Part shown: piece by piece, positions 22,163 to 27,435 of the stretch
How the letters are laid out: each line of letters begins with the position of its first letter
Numbering within the stretch: the first letter of the stretch is position 1
NCBI GenBank assembly: GCA_021825465.1
Contig: JAKAGX010000005.1
Location: 1 to 27,435, forward strand
Direction: 5' to 3'
From: a bacterium
Lineage (GTDB): Bacteria; Patescibacteriota; Minisyncoccia; UBA6257; GWB1-50-10
Length of the DNA: 27,435 nt
The notes under the pieces: generated by a model
Databases searched by the model: none
The model's input: the letters and a program-made list of their open reading frames with translations, nothing else
What the model was told of the DNA's origin: nothing
Translations under genes and position numbers: made by a program

Positions 22163-25100
22163 TCAGAGCTCCTTCACGCGGTCGCAAATGAATTTCGTAT
22201 CGCCGTTCTTCCACGAGATGCATCCTTCCACCATCACCACCTTGTTTTCCTGCCAGGCGTCCGGATTGTTTTTGAGAGTGCTATTGAAGACCAAAAGTTC
22301 TATCGAATCGGACATATCCTCCAGCGTGACGAACATCATCGGCTGTCCGTTTTTCGTCACGATCTTTTGCGTTTTCGTGATGACGCCCCCCATGATGATC
22401 TTGCGGGACCGCTCGCCGCTCTTGGGGAGCGAGAGAGCGTACCGGACGGGCTTGATGAGCTCGCTCGAGTTGAGTTTTGCGGCGTGGCCGTTCACGGGAT
22501 GATCGGTGAGATAGAGGCCGAGAAGCTCTTTTTCCCACGAGAGCATCGACTTCTTGTCGGCCGGTTTTGCGGGCTTCAATTTTATTTTGCTGAATTGCTT
22601 TTCTCCGGAAAAAAGGAATGTTTGGTTGCTCGAAGCGCTCTTCTTGGCGGCTTGATTGAACCGGACGAGGTCGTCGAGGCCTTCCAAAAGCTGTCCCCGA
22701 TCCAAACTGAACGAGTCGAAAGCCCCAACCTTCACAAGGCTTTCCAGCGATTTTTTGTTGAGATCCCGGTCTTGCACTCTTGAGAGAAAATCGCTCAAGT
22801 CTTCGTACGGGCCGCGGAGCGAGCGCTCTTCGATGATCCTTTCCACGATATGGGCGCCGACGTTTTTCACAGCCGAGAGGCCGAAGCGGATGTTCTCGCC
22901 GTCGACGGTGAATTTTTCGAAACTTAAGTTGATGTCCGGCGGCAGCACCTTGATGCCGAGGCGCTTCGTCTCGTTGATGAGGAAGCTGATCCGTTCGACA
23001 TCGGTCCCGGAAATATTGAGCAAGCTTGCCGCGAATTCGATCGGGTAATGGGCTTTGAGATAGGCGGTCTCATAGCTGATCATTGCGTAACATGCTGCAT
23101 GCGATCGGTTGAAGCCGTATCGGGCGAAGGGGGGGAAGAGTTCCCAGATCTCCTGTGCGGTTTTTCCGTCGATGCCGTTCTTTACCATTCCCTTCACGAG
23201 TTTTTCCTGCTGTTCGTCGAGGAGAGCTTTGATCTTTTTGCCGATGGCCTTGCGGAGCGTATCGGCTTCGGCGAGCGTGAATCCCGCAAGATCGCGCGCA
23301 ATGCGCATCATTTGTTCCTGGTAAACGCCGACGCCGTACGTGGCTCTGAGGATCGGTTCCAATTTCGGATGGAGGTAGGTGACTTTTTCCTTGCCGAATT
23401 TCCGGTTGATATACGAAGGGATCAGTTCCATCGGTCCCGGACGGTAGAGCGAGATCATAACGATGATGTCCTCGAGCTCGGTCGGCTTGAGCTCCTTCAA
23501 ATACCTTCGCATGCCGGATGACTCGAGCTGGAAGATGCCGGTGGTTTCCGCCGACTGGAAAAGCTTGAATGTTTTGGGGTCGTCCAAGGGAAGATGTTCG
23601 ATATCGATGTCGTCGCCCCTGGTTTCCTTGATGACGCGGAGCGTTTCTTCGATGATGCTTAAATTGCGGAGTCCCAAAAAGTCCATCTTCAAAAGTCCGA
23701 GATCTTCGACGGCATGGCCTTCGAATTGGGTCAAGATCGCATTGTCGCTTTGGGGAGCGTGCTGGAGGGGCATGAAGTTCACGAGCGGCTCCGGTGCGAT
23801 CACGACGCCGCAGGCGTGGACCGATGCGTGCCGCGCCGTTCCCTCGAGTTTCACGGCAGAATCAAGGATCCGTTTCGCGTCGGGATTTGTGTCGTATATC
23901 TTTTTGAGATCGGGGATGGTCTCAAGGGATTGCTTGAGGTCGAGGTTGAAGGGGATGAGTTTCGCTATTTGGTCGCCCAAGGAATAAGGGAAGCCCAAGG
24001 CGCGCGTGACGTCGCGGACGGCTGCTTTTGCCATCATCATTCCGAACGTGATGATCTGGGCAACACGGTCTTCTCCATATTTTTCTTTGACGTATGCCAA
24101 GACCTCATCCCGCCGGAGGTCGGTGAAGTCGACGTCGATGTCCGGTGCTTGGATGCGGTCCGGATTCAAGAATCTTTCAAAAAGGAGCTCATAGCGGACG
24201 GGATCGAGCGCCGTAATGCCAAGGATGTAAGAGACGATGCTGCCGGCGGCCGATCCGCGGCCCGGCCCCACAATGATGCCGTGATCTTTCGCCCAATTTA
24301 CATAGTCCTGAACGATCAAAAAGTAATCGGCAAACCCCGTTTTCTCGATGACGCCGAGTTCCATTTTGACCCTTTCGCGCACTTCGTCGGTCACTTCCGG
24401 ATAGTGCTTGCCGATCCGTTCGTCCACAAGTTCCCTGAGGTATGCTATCGATGTTTTTCCTTCGGGGAGGGGGAATTTGGGGAGATGGGTTTTGCCGAGC
24501 GTGAATTCCCATTCGCATTTTTCGGCGATACGCACGGTGTTTTCGATCGCTTCGGGAACGTCTTTAAAGAACTCCGCCATCTCGTCGCCGCTCCGAAAAT
24601 GCAAGTCGTAGTTCTTTAAGGACATTCGTTCGTCCTCCGTCACGCGGTTGTTGGTTTGGATGGCAAGAAGGATCTCGTGTTCCGTTTTATCGCTCAAATC
24701 GAGGTAGTGGCTGTCCTGTGTTGCAACGACCTCGATGCCGAGTTTTTTTGCAAGCGCGATCGCTTTTTGATTCAACTCCGGCGTATGCGGCTGAAGCTCG
24801 ATGTAAAAATCTTCACCGAAAATGTTTTGATACCACCCTGCGACCTCTTCCGCTTCTTTTGCCTTGCCAGCGGCGAGGAGCCGGGAAATTTCGCCGGAAG
24901 AACATCCCGAGATGCAAATGATCCCCTCGTGCCACTCCGCGAGAATTTCCTTGTCGATGCGCGGCTTGTAGTAAAACCCTTCGAGGTGGGACGACGTAAC
25001 GAGCTTCATGAGATTCTTCCATCCCGTTTCGTTCTTTGCGAGGAGGATCACGTGGTAGCGAAGCTCGTCCATTTTCGGCCGCCGGTTCAGCCGTCCGAAC

Positions 25101-25315
25101 GGCGCAATGTACGCTTCGACGCCGTTGATCGCCTTCACGCCGGCTTTTTTTGCTTTTTTATAAAATTCCACGGCGCCGTAGAGGTTGCCGTGGTCCGTGA
25201 TCGCCACGGCATCCATGCCGTAGCTCTTTGCTTTCTCCACAATGCCGTCGATTTTCGAAAGACCGTCCAAGAGCGAGAAGTGCGAGTGTGTGTGGAGGTG
25301 AACGAATTTGGTCAT
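22163..25315 (-). CDS. dnaE: DNA polymerase III subunit alpha
   Basis: A 1050-aa replicative polymerase. The N-terminal PHP domain keeps its metal ligands (H6 and H8 in HLHTH, ITDHGN at 39-44, QDSHYL at 200-205), so it may have phosphoesterase or proofreading activity. The polymerase core has VGPGRGSAAGS (349-359) and the catalytic PDIDVDF with D394 and D396. The fingers region (SLYRPGPMELIPSYINRK, YQEQMMRIARDLAGF, KAIGKK), helix-hairpin-helix region and a C-terminal OB fold (IIMGGVITKTQKIVTKNG, MMFVTLEDMSDSIELLVF) follow. The protein ends soon after the OB fold, so any tau-binding tail is short. It is divergent from rnhB, with a leader of about 75 nt. Confidence 0.97.
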   Translation of the reverse strand: MTKFVHLHTHSHFSLLDGLSKIDGIVEKAKSYGMDAVAITDHGNLYGAVEFYKKAKKAGVKAINGVEAYIAPFGRLNRRPKMDELRYHVILLAKNETGWKNLMKLVTSSHLEGFYYKPRIDKEILAEWHEGIICISGCSSGEISRLLAAGKAKEAEEVAGWYQNIFGEDFYIELQPHTPELNQKAIALAKKLGIEVVATQDSHYLDLSDKTEHEILLAIQTNNRVTEDERMSLKNYDLHFRSGDEMAEFFKDVPEAIENTVRIAEKCEWEFTLGKTHLPKFPLPEGKTSIAYLRELVDERIGKHYPEVTDEVRERVKMELGVIEKTGFADYFLIVQDYVNWAKDHGIIVGPGRGSAAGSIVSYILGITALDPVRYELLFERFLNPDRIQAPDIDVDFTDLRRDEVLAYVKEKYGEDRVAQIITFGMMMAKAAVRDVTRALGFPYSLGDQIAKLIPFNLDLKQSLETIPDLKKIYDTNPDAKRILDSAVKLEGTARHASVHACGVVIAPEPLVNFMPLQHAPQSDNAILTQFEGHAVEDLGLLKMDFLGLRNLSIIEETLRVIKETRGDDIDIEHLPLDDPKTFKLFQSAETTGIFQLESSGMRRYLKELKPTELEDIIVMISLYRPGPMELIPSYINRKFGKEKVTYLHPKLEPILRATYGVGVYQEQMMRIARDLAGFTLAEADTLRKAIGKKIKALLDEQQEKLVKGMVKNGIDGKTAQEIWELFPPFARYGFNRSHAACYAMISYETAYLKAHYPIEFAASLLNISGTDVERISFLINETKRLGIKVLPPDINLSFEKFTVDGENIRFGLSAVKNVGAHIVERIIEERSLRGPYEDLSDFLSRVQDRDLNKKSLESLVKVGAFDSFSLDRGQLLEGLDDLVRFNQAAKKSASSNQTFLFSGEKQFSKIKLKPAKPADKKSMLSWEKELLGLYLTDHPVNGHAAKLNSSELIKPVRYALSLPKSGERSRKIIMGGVITKTQKIVTKNGQPMMFVTLEDMSDSIELLVFNSTLKNNPDAWQENKVVMVEGCISWKNGDTKFICDRVKEL

Positions 25316-25395
25316 AATGAGTGGGGAGATTGCGCCGTCTCGCCGATCGCCGGTTTCCCGGATGGCGGAGTGCGTTTATCTCTGAATACCCCTTC

Positions 25396-25423
25396 ATTAT
25401 AAAAAGTTCCTTTCGAAAGGCAA
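25396..25423 (-). promoter_or_regulatory. dnaE promoter with palindromic spacer
   Basis: On the minus strand TTGCCT (25423-25418), a 16-nt spacer, and TATAAT (25401-25396). A perfect 12-bp palindrome CCTTTCGAAAGG (25409-25420) lies over the spacer and -35, where a repressor would block polymerase. The -35 is back to back with that of rnhB. Confidence 0.65.
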
Positions 25424-25452
25424 TTGCCCGATCGGCCGATTTGTTTTATAGC
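25424..25452 (+). promoter_or_regulatory. Predicted rnhB promoter, divergent from dnaE
   Basis: TTGCCC (25424-25429), a 17-nt spacer, and TATAGC (25447-25452). The -35 directly abuts the dnaE -35, giving the palindrome GGCAATTGCC (25419-25428). A second palindrome ATCGGCCGAT (25431-25440) sits in the spacer. The -10 is weak. Confidence 0.45.
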
Positions 25453-25468
25453 TGGGCTCATTTGAGAT

Positions 25469-26068
25469 ATGATGGGTAATAACGCTGTGAATAGATACAT
25501 TATTGGCATCGATGAGGTGGGGCGAGGACCCTTGGCGGGGCCCGTTACGGTTTGCGCTGCGGCCATCCCGCGGGGCATGAAACTCACTCCGCTCGAAAAC
25601 GGCGTCCGTTTGGACGATTCGAAAAAGCTCACCGCAAAGTCGCGCGAAGCGTGGGTAAAAAAATTGAAAAAGGCCGGAGTCGCCTTTGCCGTTACGAGCA
25701 TCTCGCCCGCGGTTATCGACCGCGTGAACATTTCCCGTGCGGCAAACCTCGCAGTTAAGCGCTCGTTAAAAAAGCTCACGGAAGAAAAAGGGATACCGAT
25801 CGAGCACTCGGTTGTTTTTTTGGACGGCGGCCTTTTTGTTGAAGGCGGACGGACCATGATCAAAGCCGATCAAAAGATCAATGCCGTGCGCGCTGCGTCT
25901 GTCTTGGCAAAAGTGCATCGCGATCGGTATATGAAAAGGCTTTCCATAAAATATCCGGCGTACGGATTCGAGAGGCATGTCGGGTACGGAACGCGCGCGC
26001 ACCTTGCAGCGATCAAGAAGCACGGACTCTCGCCGGTGCACCGGAAGACGTTCTGCAAGTTCGTGTAG
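25469..26068 (+). CDS. rnhB: Ribonuclease HII
   Basis: A 199-aa enzyme that cuts RNA in RNA-DNA hybrids and removes single ribonucleotides from DNA. The catalytic set is D15 and E16 in GIDEVGRGPLAG, D119 in FLDGG and D152 in KVHRDRYM; LDDSKKL (48-54) and the C-terminal YGFERHVGYGTRAHLAAIKKHGLSPVHRKTF region are family signatures. Two ATGs (25469 and 25472) and a GTG (25487, directly before NRYIIGID) are possible starts; none has a clear Shine-Dalgarno sequence. A large inverted repeat begins 5 nt after the stop. Pairing with dnaE on a divergent promoter fits a replication and repair role. Confidence 0.96.
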   Translation: MMGNNAVNRYIIGIDEVGRGPLAGPVTVCAAAIPRGMKLTPLENGVRLDDSKKLTAKSREAWVKKLKKAGVAFAVTSISPAVIDRVNISRAANLAVKRSLKKLTEEKGIPIEHSVVFLDGGLFVEGGRTMIKADQKINAVRAASVLAKVHRDRYMKRLSIKYPAYGFERHVGYGTRAHLAAIKKHGLSPVHRKTFCKFV

Positions 26069-26072
26069 GCGT

Positions 26073-26215
26073 AAGTGTGAGTACTCTCTTTGCAAACACG
26101 CGTCGCATTCCCCGGCGTGGAATGCGCGCTCGTGCTCGTCCTCGCTCTTCCGCCTCCGGCGGAACCCGTGCCCGCTCGGACTCCGCAACGGTTTGCTCAA
26201 AGAGTACTCACACTT
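26073..26215. repeat. 143-nt inverted-repeat element after rnhB
   Basis: Left arm 26073-26097 and right arm 26191-26215 are reverse complements over 22 of 25 positions, with the outer 15 perfect (AAGTGTGAGTACTCT). The 93-nt centre holds two more hairpins: GCATTCC/GGAATGC (26105-26125) and TTCCGCC/GGCGGAA (26148-26164). No reading frame of note, and no T-run after it. It is the first part of a 330-nt gene-free stretch (26069-26395). Confidence 0.88.
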
Positions 26216-26248
26216 GCTTGAAGGTTTTATTGGGCTATACCCGCTCCA

Positions 26249-26313
26249 CCCGAGAATAGTGGCCACACACTATTCTCGGGAACTCGGGGGAATATGTGGC
26301 TATTGTCCCGAGT
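26249..26313 (+). promoter_or_regulatory. Two adjacent hairpins with complementary loops (possible kissing-loop or switch RNA)
   Basis: Hairpin 1 is a perfect 13-bp stem, CCCGAGAATAGTG (26249-26261) with CACTATTCTCGGG (26268-26280), around loop GCCACA. Hairpin 2 pairs ACTCGGG (26282-26288) with CCCGAGT (26307-26313), with inner AATA/TATT around loop TGTGGC (26295-26300). The two loops are exact reverse complements, and the CCCGAG/CTCGGG arms can also swap partners. Confidence 0.6.
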
Positions 26314-26319
26314 CTTTTT
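26282..26319 (+). terminator. Rho-independent terminator before rnpB
   Basis: ACTCGGG/CCCGAGT stem (26282-26288 and 26307-26313) followed by C and five T residues (26315-26319). It would end transcripts reading through rnhB and its 3' element before the rnpB promoter. It doubles as hairpin 2 of the loop-complementary pair. Confidence 0.7.
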
Positions 26320-26386
26320 ATTTAAACGCAATATCTTATGGGGAGAAGGTAAACGGTGCTGGCCCTTTATTTTGCGAGGTTTTCAT

Positions 26387-26394
26387 GATACTAT
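26387..26394 (+). promoter_or_regulatory. Predicted -10 region of the rnpB promoter
   Basis: TACTAT (26389-26394) follows TG at 26386-26387 with one base between, an extended -10. A weak TTTATT (26366-26371) is 17 nt upstream. The expected start (about 26401) coincides with the first bases of the rnpB P1 stem. Confidence 0.45.
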
Positions 26395-26400
26395 GGTACC

Positions 26401-26752
26401 CGGCAAGCCAGGCGACAGCTCCGGTCGCAAGATCGGGGAGGAAAGTCGGGACATCCAGCCCATAGGGGCTAAACGTAGCGGCTAACAGCCGTCGTCCGAA
26501 AGGATAGAGGTGCGAGCAGTGACGCTTCGGGTTGAAAAGCCCGGAGGAGCCCAATCCCAAGCTCGTTGGCTCAACTCCGCCATAGGGACAAAAAAGCGGA
26601 GGTGAAACGGCTAAATCCTTACGGGATGCAAGGCCGTGTCCGCCCATGAGGCGGAAGCGCCGCCAGAGCCCGAGAGCGATCGAGGGCCCAGACAGATTGT
26701 CGCTAGCCCGCGGATTCGCGGGCGACACAGAATCCCGCTTACGGCTTGCCTA
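26401..26752 (+). ncRNA. rnpB: RNase P RNA
   Basis: The catalytic RNA that removes tRNA 5' leaders. The conserved region GAGGAAAGTCGGGACATC (26439-26456) matches the universal CR-I, and ACACAGAATCCCGCTTAC (26725-26742) matches CR-V. GGCAAGCC (26402-26409) pairs with GGCTTGCC (26743-26750) to close the P1 helix. Other recognisable parts are GAAAGGATAGAGGTGCGAGCAG around 26498-26519 and the AGACAGATTGTCGC segment at 26690-26703. The length, about 350 nt, is normal to small. A tRNA gene begins only 6 nt after P1 and no terminator intervenes, so rnpB and the tRNA are probably one transcript. Confidence 0.95.
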
Positions 26753-26756
26753 TTTT

Positions 26757-26832
26757 GCCAATGTAGCTCAGCTGGTAGAGCAACGCTTTCGTAAAGCGTG
26801 GGTCGTCGGTTCAAATCCGACCATTGGCTCCA
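26757..26832 (+). tRNA. tRNA-Thr(CGU), CCA encoded
   Basis: A 76-nt cloverleaf: acceptor GCCAATG/CATTGGC, D arm GCTC/GAGC, anticodon arm ACGCT/AGCGT with loop TTCGTAA (anticodon CGT, reading ACG), variable region GGGTC, T arm GTCGG/CCGAC with TTCAAAT, discriminator T and encoded CCA. It lies 6 nt after the RNase P RNA P1 helix, and its last A is the first base of the next gene's ATG. Confidence 0.95.
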
Positions 26833-27435
26833 TGGATTCGCATTTCGATACCAATACGGTTTACCTCTCCGTTTTTGCCGGTGCAGGAGGAGAAGACGCC
26901 AAGGACTGGGCGCGGATGCTTCTTCTTATGTACAAGAAATATTCCGACCGGAAAGGATTGAAATATTCTTTCGTGAACGACAACACTTTAGAGGTCAGGG
27001 GAAAAGATGTCTACGACCTTCTGAAGGATGAATCGGGCGTACACCGGCTGGTCCGCATTTCGCCCTTTGACGCCAAGAAACTGCGCCATACGTCGTTCGC
27101 TCTCGTCGAAGCCGTCCCGGCGTTCCGGAGGGTCGGTGCCGACGACCTCGTGATCCCGGAGAAAGATCTAAAGATTGAATTTGCCCGGTCTTCCGGTCCC
27201 GGGGGACAGAACGTCAACAAGGTGGAGACGGCCGTCCGCATTGTGCACGTGCCGACCGGCATTGCGGTTTCTTCTCAAAGCGAGCGGTCGCAAAGCCAAA
27301 ATCGCGAAAAGGCAATGATGCTTTTGAAATCGAAGCTCGTGAAAATCATGGAAGAAAAACACGAAAAGGAAGTCGCCAATTTGCGCGTCAGGGTGGAACC
27401 GGAATGGGGGCACGAGATCCGCTCATACGTCCTCC
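26832..27435 (+). CDS. prfB: Peptide chain release factor 2-like protein without N-terminal domain, runs off the window
   Basis: At least 201 codons, incomplete at the 3' end. Domain 2 starts at once: VFAGAGGEDAKDWARMLLLMY (about 14-34) matches the RF2 start of the codon-recognition region. The stop-codon tripeptide SPF (77-79, in LVRISPFDAKKLRHTSF) identifies RF2 (UAA/UGA) rather than RF1, and the catalytic GGQ is at 124-126 (RSSGPGGQNVNK). The roughly 100-residue N-terminal domain 1 of RF2 is missing: upstream codons are tRNA and RNase P RNA with no related sequence, and there is no CTTTGA frameshift site. The ATG is the only start before domain 2, and its A is the last base of the tRNA CCA. 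There is no Shine-Dalgarno sequence. The 3' part lies outside the window. Confidence 0.88.
   Translation, partial: MDSHFDTNTVYLSVFAGAGGEDAKDWARMLLLMYKKYSDRKGLKYSFVNDNTLEVRGKDVYDLLKDESGVHRLVRISPFDAKKLRHTSFALVEAVPAFRRVGADDLVIPEKDLKIEFARSSGPGGQNVNKVETAVRIVHVPTGIAVSSQSERSQSQNREKAMMLLKSKLVKIMEEKHEKEVANLRVRVEPEWGHEIRSYVL

Noticed and set aside
25312..25863. A 183-codon minus-strand frame spanning the dnaE start and rnhB
   Set aside because: It crosses the divergent promoter and the antisense of rnhB, has no family motif, and rnhB has all catalytic residues.
26069..26230. A CRISPR array or integrative-element end after rnhB
   Set aside because: There are only two arms in inverted orientation with no repeated spacers, and no integrase or transposase nearby.
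26336..26728. A 130-codon minus-strand frame over rnpB, and smaller frames over the tRNA and prfB
   Set aside because: These lie on the RNase P RNA, the tRNA-Thr and a frame with clear RF2 homology, which explain the sequence better.
26757..26832. tRNA-Thr 3' end as a phage or plasmid attachment site
   Set aside because: There is no integrase gene and no second copy of the tRNA end in the window.

Overview
The window is about 27.4 kb of densely packed bacterial housekeeping DNA. It looks like a Candidate Phyla Radiation (Patescibacteria, probably Parcubacteria-like) genome. The evidence is indirect but consistent: short RpoB (1059 aa) and RpoC (1228 aa); a threonyl-tRNA synthetase without the TGS domain; a VirD4/HerA-like ATPase with a long N-terminal region; a membrane-anchored protein with the CSDGxQNxxETGIDCGGPC cysteine motif; rpsF-ssb-rpsR without rplI; rplK without rplA; and very short AT-rich repeats between genes. 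UGA is used as a normal stop (for example at 2201-2203 and 3566-3568), and an RF2 gene is present, so this is not a UGA-recoding lineage. No rRNA, CRISPR array, prophage, transposase or defence system was found.

Layout. 1-6514 (+): VirD4-like ATPase, degenerate family-2 glycosyltransferase, triosephosphate isomerase, a Cys-rich membrane-anchored protein, then a cell-wall pair, rodA and mltG. 6552-15688 (+): rpoB, rpoC, rpsF, ssb, rpsR, a PAP2 phosphatase and tsaC, almost without spacers. 15764-17068 (+): a promoter, secE, nusG, rplK and a terminator. 17084-17770 (+): a thymidylate-kinase-like gene. 17760-19305 (-): a miaA-rpmF-nusB operon, convergent with the kinase. 19297-19531 (+): a small predicted exported peptide with a strong promoter and Shine-Dalgarno site. 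19594-21869 (-): thrS and a membrane-anchored coiled-coil protein. 22163-25315 (-): dnaE. 25424-27435 (+): rnhB divergent from dnaE, about 330 nt of structured non-coding DNA, RNase P RNA, tRNA-Thr(CGU) and the start of an RF2-like prfB gene that runs off the window.

How the genes fit together. The central block is transcription and translation machinery (RpoB, RpoC, NusG, NusB, S6, S18, L11, L32, RF2, ThrRS, tRNA-Thr, MiaA, TsaC, RNase P), with replication (DnaE, SSB, RNase HII), wall synthesis (RodA, MltG, PAP2 lipid phosphatase) and secretion (SecE). MiaA and TsaC modify A37 of different tRNA sets, and ThrRS charges the tRNA-Thr class encoded here.

The unusual material is non-coding. (1) Two adjacent hairpins upstream of rnpB have exactly complementary 6-nt loops, and the second looks like a terminator. 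(2) rnpB, tRNA-Thr and prfB are fused so tightly that the prfB ATG begins on the last base of the tRNA CCA. (3) Three large inverted-repeat elements sit at or just after the ends of tsaC, dnaE and rnhB. (4) Several genes have a -10 box 6-12 nt before the start codon, which predicts leaderless or nearly leaderless mRNAs. I did not find a clear new multi-gene system; the best candidates for something undescribed are these RNA-level arrangements.
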